A DNA stretch of 64,000 bases from an uncultured Aquimarina sp. (lineage in GTDB: Bacteria > Bacteroidota > Bacteroidia > Flavobacteriales > Flavobacteriaceae), in NCBI GenBank assembly GCA_947496355.1, contig CANMCO010000016.1, positions 17,464 through 81,463 of the forward strand, read 5' to 3'. Shown here in pieces: positions 55,477 to 63,647 of this stretch. The notes beneath the pieces were generated by a model. The model ran no database searches and was not told the DNA's origin. It saw only the letters and a list, made by a program, of their open reading frames with translations. The position numbers were made by a program, and so were the translations under genes. Every line of letters starts with the position of its first letter. Positions within the stretch are counted from its first letter, which is position 1.

Positions 55477-56724
55477 AAACATTCTAGTGTCTTCCGCTTG
55501 AACTTGAGCATGCAAATGAGCTTCAGGTTCTTCTATTAGAACTAAATGTAAAGGTTCAAATATCTCATCCTCATCTTCATTTTGAGATTTTTTCCCAACT
55601 TTCATCCATTCATCTCTAAATCTGATAAGTTCAAAAACCATTGATATCAAGTTTTGATAACCTAAACCATTAGTTTGCTCTGGTAGAGAAAGAAGTGTCT
55701 TTTTTCCATCTTTATCTTTCATTATTTCAAACTGAATGGCTGAATCATGACTAATTCCATCAAGCGGTGAAATTGAACTTGAAATCGTGATGTTTGGATT
55801 TCCAAAACCTGGATAGTTTAATTCACTTAATTCTTTTAATGATGGATCAAAACGTTCTTTCAGTTTCTCATCAAAAGCTTTTGTTGCATCGTCAATTGCA
55901 TTTAAAGCATCCAAATCTCCTTCGGTTGGTTTATCTTCAGGACTGAGATGCTTGCTATAGTAATCTCTAAACTGAGTTGAAAGAGGTTTTAATTTACTGT
56001 TATGATCATTGGAATCAGAAAACCCTCTTTGTGCATTTATCGTACTAACTTTTATTAGCCCTTTAAACGAGTCTTTATCAATAGGAATACTCTTCGATGG
56101 TAGCTCTTGTGGTATTTGATTTTGATTTTTTAAGTCACCAACTTTTGAAGGGTCTAGTATATACGATTTAATGGTAAACAGTTTTGACAACTTTGATCTA
56201 TGATCTAAGAATGTCCATAGGTCTTTAGGCCATAACTCTAACTCTCCTTTTGATTTTTTTTTAAGTTTGATAGCTGCATCAAAATCATTTTTAAATTCTA
56301 AAAACAAACTTTCTAAATTTGAAGGTTCATATCTTAATCGAATGCCTAATAAACCACTTTTCCAATCCAAAGTTGGTATTAGATGATGAACATAATGAAG
56401 TTCTTTATTGTTTACATTTAACCACAAATCAATTTGAGGTAGAAAATTGGCTAAATCTATTAATTGCTTTTCCCAATATTCATTATTTTTATTATCATCA
56501 GAGAGCCATTTTTTAGCAATTTTGTTGATTGAAAGCCAGTTGTTTAAAGTGAAATCGCGAGTGCTAAACTTATTTTTTTCAGTCAAAAAGAATGAAAGTG
56601 AATCCATAGCAGATGTTTTGCCACTATTATTGGGACCAACAAAAATAGTCTGTTCTTTGCCTATATCAATTCGACAAGTTTTAAGTTTTCTGAAATTTTG
56701 AATGTCAATAAAATTAATTTCCAT
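55474..56724 (-). CDS. OLD/AAA-type ATPase, C-terminally truncated
   Basis: The 416-residue frame has an N-terminal Walker A GPNNSGKTS (30-38) in the FVGPNNSGKTSAMDSL segment, a signature-like LPEQTNGLGYQNLISMVFEL and Walker B LVLIEEPEAHLH (near 395-406), as in the overcoming-lysogenization-defect (OLD) family. It stops 12 residues after Walker B with AEDTRMF. OLD proteins usually go on with a TOPRIM nuclease of about 150-200 residues, which is missing. The break coincides with repeat copy A. OLD nucleases act in phage defence. It may be a broken gene, or an ATPase that works alone; I favour a remnant. Confidence 0.7.
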   Translation of the reverse strand: MEINFIDIQNFRKLKTCRIDIGKEQTIFVGPNNSGKTSAMDSLSFFLTEKNKFSTRDFTLNNWLSINKIAKKWLSDDNKNNEYWEKQLIDLANFLPQIDLWLNVNNKELHYVHHLIPTLDWKSGLLGIRLRYEPSNLESLFLEFKNDFDAAIKLKKKSKGELELWPKDLWTFLDHRSKLSKLFTIKSYILDPSKVGDLKNQNQIPQELPSKSIPIDKDSFKGLIKVSTINAQRGFSDSNDHNSKLKPLSTQFRDYYSKHLSPEDKPTEGDLDALNAIDDATKAFDEKLKERFDPSLKELSELNYPGFGNPNITISSSISPLDGISHDSAIQFEIMKDKDGKKTLLSLPEQTNGLGYQNLISMVFELIRFRDEWMKVGKKSQNEDEDEIFEPLHLVLIEEPEAHLHAQVQAEDTRMF

Positions 56725-57140
56725 TTATAGATATAGAATTTTATATACTTTAAGATTTTACTCAAAAAGAACTTCGCAATACTTATTTATAGTAATGTTG
56801 CTTAAATTATTAATTAGTGGGGATTTTTAGTCTAAAACTAAGCTTCTCAAATATAGAAATTAAATTCAGTAATCATTTACGGGAAACCCTCAATAACGAA
56901 TAAAAATTCAGGAAAATATTTCCATTCCACACACATTATTCATTATTTACAATGTGATATTTAGGAAATCGTGTACATTCTAAAGTCGGTTTCCCCTACT
57001 CTCTTTCCTTCAACAAGCTCAGGGACATACATAACACAAATATATTATAGTACATGAAACAATCACCCAGAAAATCCTGTGGACTTTTGGGAATGTCTAT
57101 GAGTTTGACATATAAAATAAGATTTTAGAAAAATGTTTTT
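56725..57140. other. Intergenic region upstream of the OLD-type ATPase gene
   Basis: No gene was found in 416 bases. It carries a short fragment, CCATTCCACACACATTA (56922-56938), equal to the first 17 bases of the 145-base direct repeats further on, and CAACAAGCTCAGGG near 57012, similar to the CGACAAGCTCAGG element found inside repeat copy B. Confidence 0.55.
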
Positions 57141-57326
57141 TTAAGGATTACATTTCCATACCAAATCCTGTTTAATTGGGTCCCATTCCCAACCACAATC
57201 AGCTAGTATTTCCGGATCCGAAGACTTTTCTTCAAAACTTATTTTTGTAACCTGTAAATGTTGAGAATTTATTGACTCTAAAAATATTTGGATTGCTGAA
57301 TTGATTTGCTCTGTTTGTTGTCCCAT
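57141..57326 (-). CDS. Small protein, third gene of an unknown operon
   Basis: The 61-residue protein (ATG at 57326; four more codons are possible) reads MGQQTEQINSAIQIFLESIN and ends in a Cys/Trp-rich part, CGWEWDPIKQDLVWKCNP. It has no signal peptide. The longer reading would overlap the lipoprotein gene by 8 bases. The two Cys could form a disulfide or bind metal. It is not a recognised family; being co-directional and 5 bases from the previous gene it is likely translated with it. Confidence 0.55.
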   Translation of the reverse strand: MGQQTEQINSAIQIFLESINSQHLQVTKISFEEKSSDPEILADCGWEWDPIKQDLVWKCNP

Positions 57327-57330
57327 AATT

Positions 57331-58050
57331 TTAATCATTATTAGTTATATATATTTGAATTTGGTTCATGATGCCCATTGGAGAGCCTTCCTCATCCAAT
57401 ACAGTAGCTGTTAAATTTATAAACTGTTCTGGGTTTACCGGTCCAGGACTATAAATAAATGATACCTGACCATTATTAGTAACCAAGGATGTTTCTCGAA
57501 ATAACCCATTTACTGCTGCACCGTTTTCGAATGTATCATTAATTACTACTTGATACCCATTAGACGCCTTTTTACCTTCGATGTTTAATATTATACCGGT
57601 TATTGAAATCTCGTCATCAAAATTATTTGGTACGCTAAATGCTGAAGCTTGTAAGTTAATAGTTGCCGGAACAGATTTAACACTTCCTAATTTTGATATG
57701 GTCTTAAATTCGTTGATATTAAATATAACCTGTAAACTATCTACAATAGTACTACTGATCACCCCAATATTTGCCCTTATCACCCCATCAGGGTCTTTAA
57801 TGGGTTCTATTTTCAGTTCATTGGTTTCGGAATCGACAAATCTTCCGTTGACAATTTGAGCTTTAGCATTAATAAGGTTAATATTACTTTCTGTATTAAA
57901 TCTTACAGTAAATATAGCACTATCAAAACCATCGGCTTTAATAACGTCTTTATTTTTTGTGATTATTGCTAGGTCATTAAATCGTATATCCTCTGTACTA
58001 CAGGCAAATACAAAAACTATTACAAATAAAGTGTAAATCAATTTTTTCAT
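57331..58050 (-). CDS. Lipoprotein with Ig-like beta domains
   Basis: The 239-residue protein has a lipoprotein signal (LIYTLFVIVFVFAC, Cys17). The mature part shows two to three Ig-like or invasin-like repeats: KNKDVIKADGFDSAIFTVRF, then the SVPATINLQASAFSV strand pair, and VVINDTFENGAAVNGLF ending in NLTATVLDEEGSPMG. It is anchored outside the cytoplasm. It is 3 bases after the secreted 503-residue gene and 4 before the small gene. The function is not known. Confidence 0.65.
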   Translation of the reverse strand: MKKLIYTLFVIVFVFACSTEDIRFNDLAIITKNKDVIKADGFDSAIFTVRFNTESNINLINAKAQIVNGRFVDSETNELKIEPIKDPDGVIRANIGVISSTIVDSLQVIFNINEFKTISKLGSVKSVPATINLQASAFSVPNNFDDEISITGIILNIEGKKASNGYQVVINDTFENGAAVNGLFRETSLVTNNGQVSFIYSPGPVNPEQFINLTATVLDEEGSPMGIMNQIQIYITNND

Positions 58051-58053
58051 AAT

Positions 58054-59565
58054 TTAGAATCCTATTAATTTGGTTAGTTTTGATGCTTCACTAAATATAC
58101 CTAAGTCAAATGAAAGGCTTATATACGGGGCTAATTCAACTTTTGTATTTTCCACAATTGGGTTTGAGTTTTTTTCACGAACAAATAATGTCCCAAATCC
58201 AGTTCTAATTTGTCTAGTCCATCTGTAATTAATTCCAAAAGTTGGGCTTATCCCATTGTAAAAATCTTCATAATCTTCTGTATCAATTTTCCCTAATGTA
58301 ATTCCGACAGCAAGAGACCATCGATGTCTAAGTTTTCTATTAGGAATGTCCCGTATATATTGGTTTCGATTTATCCCTGAAAAATGCCAATTTAGACCAA
58401 GATAAGGTCTACCGATATATTTTAAATCACCGTCACCATTGTACGCGACTGCGTTTACTAAACCAACATCTGGCACTAAAACATTTGAATTATATGTTTT
58501 AAGGTCGTTGCCTGAGGTAGACGCATGAACTAAGATAATTTCTGTAAGGTGATCATTTACAAGTTTTTTTAACTTGGTATTAAATTTTATTAGCTTGTTG
58601 AGATTAGATCTTAGCGTACCAATTTCTTTAACAACAAAATTCGTATAGAAAAGCCTCATAGTAGCATCGTTTTGGACTAATTGTAAAGCTTCTATTTCTT
58701 TTTTTACTTTTCCTAAAAGTTCTATATTGTTTCTTAAATTCATAATTCTTCCATCATAATTGTAATGCTTAACGTCATCATCTATACCTAGACTCAAAGA
58801 TTGAATTTTAGTAGTTTCTGTATTCAAAAACATTGGCATTATCTCATTAAAGGAAGAAGATCCAAGTTTTTTACTTTTAAATGAATTAGCTACATTAGAA
58901 ATGATTGGTGGAATACTTGAATCAATAGCTATAGTACTCAAATTTGGCTGATTGGCTGGATTAGTATAATAAGCCATAATAGGACTTATTTTTGCAATAA
59001 AAAGAGGGAATGCATCTGGAAATGCATTAATTGGAATCTCACATTTGTCCAAATTATCTCTCAATGGAAGTATGTGATCATTGAAATGTTTAATTTGTTC
59101 TGTCACCGATGCAGGTTTAGCAATCAGATCAAAAAGTGTATTGAAAGCTAAATGATTTGAATTCGAATTTTTTTTAATAATAGTAATTGCATAGGCTCTT
59201 TCCGGATCCACCGGTGATACAATACTCTGACTAGAATTTTTATCTTCCTTATTTTTATTTATTTTTAAATTTTGGAATCTCTTTGCAGCATTAGATAATT
59301 GTATTCCTTGACCTAGAACTGTATTTCTTTTTGTTTTTACTGCACAATTATTCTCGATTTCGAAGAAATATACTTTTTCTATTGAACTAGTTTTAATTCC
59401 TTTAAAAGTTATTTTGAAATAATCATCAAATGGCATTTTACCAGTTAATTCGTCTTTAGCATAATCATAGGTTAACTTTGATAGCTTTTCTTGATCTATT
59501 TTTTGAGCTTGAATATTATTTATGCTAAATAGAAGTATTAATAAATATAAAAAACTAGGTTTCAT
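58054..59565 (-). CDS. Secreted protein with an outer-membrane-like C-terminus
   Basis: The 503-residue protein has a signal peptide (SFLYLLILLFSINNIQAQ). The middle (about 150-350) is mostly helical and hydrophilic. The last 120 residues alternate in strands (PYLGLNWHFSGINRNQYI, HRWSLAVGITLGKID, SPTFGINYRWTRQIRTGFGT, VELAPYISLSFDLGIF), as in an outer-membrane barrel or lipid-facing domain. No family was recognised. It is the first of three genes, followed by the Ig-like lipoprotein after 3 bases. They may form an envelope complex. Confidence 0.65.
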   Translation of the reverse strand: MKPSFLYLLILLFSINNIQAQKIDQEKLSKLTYDYAKDELTGKMPFDDYFKITFKGIKTSSIEKVYFFEIENNCAVKTKRNTVLGQGIQLSNAAKRFQNLKINKNKEDKNSSQSIVSPVDPERAYAITIIKKNSNSNHLAFNTLFDLIAKPASVTEQIKHFNDHILPLRDNLDKCEIPINAFPDAFPLFIAKISPIMAYYTNPANQPNLSTIAIDSSIPPIISNVANSFKSKKLGSSSFNEIMPMFLNTETTKIQSLSLGIDDDVKHYNYDGRIMNLRNNIELLGKVKKEIEALQLVQNDATMRLFYTNFVVKEIGTLRSNLNKLIKFNTKLKKLVNDHLTEIILVHASTSGNDLKTYNSNVLVPDVGLVNAVAYNGDGDLKYIGRPYLGLNWHFSGINRNQYIRDIPNRKLRHRWSLAVGITLGKIDTEDYEDFYNGISPTFGINYRWTRQIRTGFGTLFVREKNSNPIVENTKVELAPYISLSFDLGIFSEASKLTKLIGF

Positions 59566-59827
59566 ATCAAGGTTGGTTTTATTATTTGATAAAATTAGTT
59601 GTAAAAGCTAATAAAAAACATATCCAATAATGGGTACTATATTTTTAATAAATGATGCTCAAAGGGTAACGAAAAGATGACGATTAGAATATTTAAACTT
59701 AATAAAAGATTAGTTATCAAAAAAAAAGTAAAAACACCTGCTTTTAAGTTTCTTTTAAAAGTAAATATTTTTACAATAAGTATTTTACGGGAATCCGCAC
59801 TTAAGAAGAAAATTTTAGATAATATTC

Positions 59828-59972
59828 CCATTCCACACACATTACACTCCCCTCCTGCCGTCGGCTCGCATAATAAGTGTTCCATTACCTTTTTCAAATA
59901 AACTTTTCGTTAGAAAACTTTTAAAATAAACTGTAGAACTAATAAACTTTGCTTTTGCCAAAGCAAAGTGAC
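59828..59972. repeat. 145-base direct repeat, copy 1
   Basis: It begins CCATTCCACACACATTACAC and ends CAAAGCAAAGTGAC. Copy 2 is at 63776-63921 in the same orientation with roughly 90% of bases the same. A 17-base fragment is at 56922. On the minus strand it encodes a short MEHLL-EPTAGGECNVCGM reading in both copies, which may be a fossil or chance. Confidence 0.85.
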
Positions 59973-60084
59973 ATAACGCAAGTACATTATAGTACATTTA
60001 CTAAGTAATTGCGCATAGCGGCTCATGCCGCTATTTTGCATAATATCAGATATAATTTCGCCTAAGCGAATTATATCGCTTCTC

Positions 60085-60137
60085 AGCCACATCATCCCGC
60101 AGATTTAATAAATTGATTCACAGGATCAATTTATTAA
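60085..60137. repeat. Hairpin element, copy 1
   Basis: AGCCACATCATCCCGCAG followed by a perfect 13-base inverted repeat, TTAATAAATTGAT and ATCAATTTATTAA, loop TCACAGG. A relative with the same order is at 60585-60637, exactly 500 bases further on. Confidence 0.7.
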
Positions 60138-60584
60138 TCTCGTGTAAAAGCATTAATTACGTGAATGTTACACGAATTTATCTATTACACCATTTTACGA
60201 CACGTTTAACTTAATTGTAACTACAACGTACTCACTTATAAATCCTATATCCTGTACAATCTCCTGAAATTTTGAAATACTCGATTCTCGCGTCATTATC
60301 TATAAACAATTTTAAACGCTGAGAAATCAATATTCTGTAACACGCTACAGAAATTTCGAAATATGTGATTTATGAGAACTCTTTATTACGTGAATATTTG
60401 ATATGTGTTACCCAAACATTTCTTAAATATTAGAATTATGAGTTACGATATGTATTTAGGATTTTAAATATCTAGTTAAAAGATTTTTAATCACTGTATT
60501 ATAATACTATAGCCCTATGATCATGTCGTAGAACTCATCTAGACAATCCTACAACGGTTTTAGCCCTAAAAACTATCATTATCA

Positions 60585-60637
60585 AGCCACATCATCTCGC
60601 AGCTTTACAAAATTGATTCTGTCAATCAATTTTGTAA
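60585..60637. repeat. Hairpin element, copy 2
   Basis: AGCCACATCATCTCGCAG followed by a perfect 14-base inverted repeat, TTACAAAATTGATT and AATCAATTTTGTAA, loop CTGTC. The arms differ from copy 1 in compensated positions, so the hairpin rather than the sequence seems to be conserved. Confidence 0.7.
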
Positions 60638-60642
60638 GCTCG

Positions 60643-60755
60643 TCTAAAATATTGATGCTCCTTTACCTACTTGGCCTGAGCTTGTCGAAGGATTGTTTAG
60701 ACCAAAGTTTTATGAGGCCGTTTTTAACTTTTAGGTTCTATTTTACATAATGTTA
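60643..60755. repeat. Dispersed repeat, copy B (3' flank of the NACHT gene)
   Basis: On the minus strand: TAACATTATGTAAAATAGAA, AACGGCCTCATAAAACTTTGG, TAGGTAAAGGAGCATCAATA and TTTTAGA. Compared with copy A it has lost about 25 bases after the first block and gained CCTTCGACAAGCTCAGGCC in the middle. It begins directly after the stop codon of the NACHT gene. Confidence 0.75.
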
Positions 60756-63647
60756 TTATTCGTCTTGATAATCTATTTCATCTATTCCAGTTATTAAATC
60801 TATCTGTTGAAATAAAAATCTAAAGTTGCTAAATACCTTAGGATCATTTATCTTTCTGATATATGCAGAAAACTTACTTTTTGCACTTTTTGAGCTCCTT
60901 ATTTCGAAAATATCTGGAATAACTGTAGGCTTAATCATCTTTTGTTGATTTAAGATTTGATCATCGAAATAGTGTTCAATACAGAAATAATTAAAAACTT
61001 GATCTTGCATAACGTACTGCTCTCTAAATCCAGGTATAGGTAATTTTATAGCATAAATATTTTTATTAATATGTTTTTTTACCCTATTAGAGCCGTCTAC
61101 CAATTTGTATATATTCTCTTTCAACCCTTTAAATTCACTTATACCCTTCGCATCATTATCAAATATACCTATCACAATTTCATCATCTTCAACTTTAGGT
61201 GAACATTTCATTAAAAATCCATTTAATTCTGTAGCTCCTCCACTCAAATTTCCACTTGATTTTATTGACCAATATGGATCAGAGTTTTGAGTTAATTTCA
61301 TAAAAGCGTGTTCTATTATTTCCGCATCTGTTTTTCCCTCAGTATAAATACTTACTTTTCTTTTAGATCTAATTTGATCAAGCCCAGTAAATCGTAATTT
61401 TTTCGCTGGTGTATCTAAAAGTAAAGAAGCTACTTTATTATCTCCCTTAAAATGCTTTCCGATCTCTTTTTTGAGATCATTATAATTACTTCCTTTAAAT
61501 AATGAGACCCCTAAATCAGCTAAAACATTAAGTAATGGGTTGTTTAAAAACGAAGAATCATATATCAATTTTTCTAATTGCGAATCTGAGTTTATTCTAG
61601 AAGAATTTAAGGTTAAGGCTAATTTTAAAGATTTATATCCTAGTGTAGAATCGTCGTAATTTTCTTGATATTGCTTAAATGTATCATCAAAAGCTAGTTC
61701 CAAAGGTGTTTTGATTGTAATTGAATTGAAATTTTCAAAAAAGAAAAATAGATTAATCATAGCAATAAAAGGCAACTTTGCATTTTTGAAAGTTACTACC
61801 TGTTCATCTGATGCGATTTTGGTAAGTATTTCATAGCTTTTTATATTTATATTCAAAGCAACAAGCAAAGATTCTTTTCTTAAAACATTATCCGTTTGGT
61901 AAAGTGCCTGTAACAAATAACCAATTCCCATAACTCCACTAAAATAGTTATTGAGATTATTAGCGTTTTTTACTTTATCAGTAATTTGTTCTAAAAACTT
62001 AGCCATATCTCTTGATTTTCCACCATAAAATATAGCAGAGTTTTGCCAATTTGGATCAAAAAAGTTGTCAATCAATAAATATTCTTTCTCTCTTTGATGT
62101 TTGAATATTTCTATTGCACAATAATATTCCATAAAAGAATCGTGCTTAAATTGTACATAGCTTCCATTTTTTAAAAACAATATTCCTGTATTTCCTATTA
62201 AGTATAATAGAAACTCTTGGAGCTTATTCTCTGGGAGTGGCTGTGTCTTGTTGGAAAAATATTCTTCAAAATAATCTATAAACTCATCCTTATGCATAGG
62301 AACTTTATTTTCCCTAGACATAATTTCTAGAGCATATAGAGAAAGTATTCTTTCCTTAAAATTGATATCTATAAATTCGAAACGTGATTCTACATTTGCT
62401 TTACCTAAAAGAAGTTGATTAAAATTATCATAGATATCTGAAATTGTTGCTGGAATTTCAAAGTTTTTTTCTTCAAATAGAATGGATATCAAAGAAATAG
62501 ATAATGGTGTAATCGGTAACCGTTCTAAAATTCTATTTTCTTTTAATGCATTAATTAAATTCTCTGCCCTTGAGGAACTATCAGGAAAAAATCTTGTAAT
62601 AAAGCTTTTTATCTGATGATTATTGAATTTTTCAATATTAAAATATGAAACTTTTTGATTGATAAAATCATTAAAGCTGCTATCCGTATGTCTTGTCGCA
62701 ACAAAATAGTTTAATTTATCTTCTATATATAAATTTTCTAAATCTACTATTATTTTCTTTTGAACTTTTAAATCGAATTCGTCAATAGAATCTACTAGTA
62801 TCAAAATATTACTGGTTTCCAATGCAACTTCATAGTCACCTTTAAAAAAACCATTTAATATAGCATTAACAGATTTTTCAATATCGTAATCATTCGATAT
62901 TAAATCTATTGCAGAAACATAGATTGGTATTTTCCTTCTTCCTTTACTATCACCATCAATAATACAATTCTCACCTATTTTCTTTAAAAAAGTAGATTTC
63001 CCAGCTCCTGTATCTCCTGAAATTATAGCTGGTGTCTTTATATTTAATATTTTTTTACTATCATATTTTATTTGCATTGGCATATTAGATTCTTTATCCT
63101 CTTTTAATTGATAAATTCTAGGCTCAATGAAAATATTCAATAGTTTTTCATAAGTATTTTGCGAAATTTTTAATCTTTTGAGCTCATCTTCCTTAGCTAT
63201 ATTTTCCAAATAATACTTTTCATACTCCAGTAATTCTATATCTTGGTGATTCCAGAAATTTGATAAATTTTCATCCACCAATTTTATTAATGAATCTCTA
63301 TCAACGTACTCAATATTATATTTCAAGTTAACTTTTCGCTTAAAACCACCAGAAATATTCATCGTACTAATGATGTAACAAGTATGAAAATCATATTTTT
63401 CTGCATTATCTGTTATTGTTTTTATAAACTCTTCGAGATCAGCTTTCGAACCAGTATATGCATCTTTGAACAATAATAAACCGTGTCTATCGGTTGTTAT
63501 CCCTGCTTTGATATCTCCAATAATGCATCTTTCATTTTTTACACTTAAATTTTTATAATCTAATTTTTGAAATATCGCAATTACGAGTTCTGCTAATTCT
63601 GTGAATTTTATTTTTTTTAGTTTTTCTATTTTTTTCTCTGACTCCAT
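60756..63647 (-). CDS. NACHT NTPase with Mrr-like N-terminus and TOPRIM-like C-terminus
   Basis: The 963-residue protein has an N-terminal domain (about 1-130) with the Mrr/restriction-endonuclease-like order: GDIKAGI with Asp45, LLLFKD with Lys61 and a closing YVDRDSLIKLVDE; the usual E/QxK is not intact, so it may be inactive. A NACHT NTPase follows: Walker A GDTGAGKST (211-219), Walker B ILILVDSIDEFD (281-292) and QFKHDSFMEYYCAIEIF at the end of the winged helix. A helical region leads to a TOPRIM-like domain (about 762-850): SIYTEGKTDAEIIEHAF and IGIFDNDAKG. No signal peptide. NACHT proteins of this sort act in phage defence. It is a single gene between direct repeats. Confidence 0.85.
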   Translation of the reverse strand: MESEKKIEKLKKIKFTELAELVIAIFQKLDYKNLSVKNERCIIGDIKAGITTDRHGLLLFKDAYTGSKADLEEFIKTITDNAEKYDFHTCYIISTMNISGGFKRKVNLKYNIEYVDRDSLIKLVDENLSNFWNHQDIELLEYEKYYLENIAKEDELKRLKISQNTYEKLLNIFIEPRIYQLKEDKESNMPMQIKYDSKKILNIKTPAIISGDTGAGKSTFLKKIGENCIIDGDSKGRRKIPIYVSAIDLISNDYDIEKSVNAILNGFFKGDYEVALETSNILILVDSIDEFDLKVQKKIIVDLENLYIEDKLNYFVATRHTDSSFNDFINQKVSYFNIEKFNNHQIKSFITRFFPDSSSRAENLINALKENRILERLPITPLSISLISILFEEKNFEIPATISDIYDNFNQLLLGKANVESRFEFIDINFKERILSLYALEIMSRENKVPMHKDEFIDYFEEYFSNKTQPLPENKLQEFLLYLIGNTGILFLKNGSYVQFKHDSFMEYYCAIEIFKHQREKEYLLIDNFFDPNWQNSAIFYGGKSRDMAKFLEQITDKVKNANNLNNYFSGVMGIGYLLQALYQTDNVLRKESLLVALNINIKSYEILTKIASDEQVVTFKNAKLPFIAMINLFFFFENFNSITIKTPLELAFDDTFKQYQENYDDSTLGYKSLKLALTLNSSRINSDSQLEKLIYDSSFLNNPLLNVLADLGVSLFKGSNYNDLKKEIGKHFKGDNKVASLLLDTPAKKLRFTGLDQIRSKRKVSIYTEGKTDAEIIEHAFMKLTQNSDPYWSIKSSGNLSGGATELNGFLMKCSPKVEDDEIVIGIFDNDAKGISEFKGLKENIYKLVDGSNRVKKHINKNIYAIKLPIPGFREQYVMQDQVFNYFCIEHYFDDQILNQQKMIKPTVIPDIFEIRSSKSAKSKFSAYIRKINDPKVFSNFRFLFQQIDLITGIDEIDYQDE

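Larger units (their letters stand above)
59566..60755. other. Gene-poor region with repeats and hairpins
   Basis: About 1.2 kb with no convincing gene. Frames of 61-86 residues on both strands here overlap each other and the repeat at 59828-59972. It contains one 145-base direct repeat, two hairpin elements 500 bases apart, a GATATAATTTCGC/GCGAATTATATC hairpin near 60048-60077, and repeat copy B. Confidence 0.6.

Noticed and set aside
55474..56724. Complete Gabija-type or OLD-type two-gene defence system
   Set aside because: The ATPase lacks its TOPRIM domain and no UvrD-type helicase gene is next to it.
59637..59901. Frames of 86 (minus) and 74 (plus) residues in the gene-poor region
   Set aside because: They overlap each other on opposite strands and run into the 145-base repeat; neither has a family, and the repeat explains the conserved stretch.
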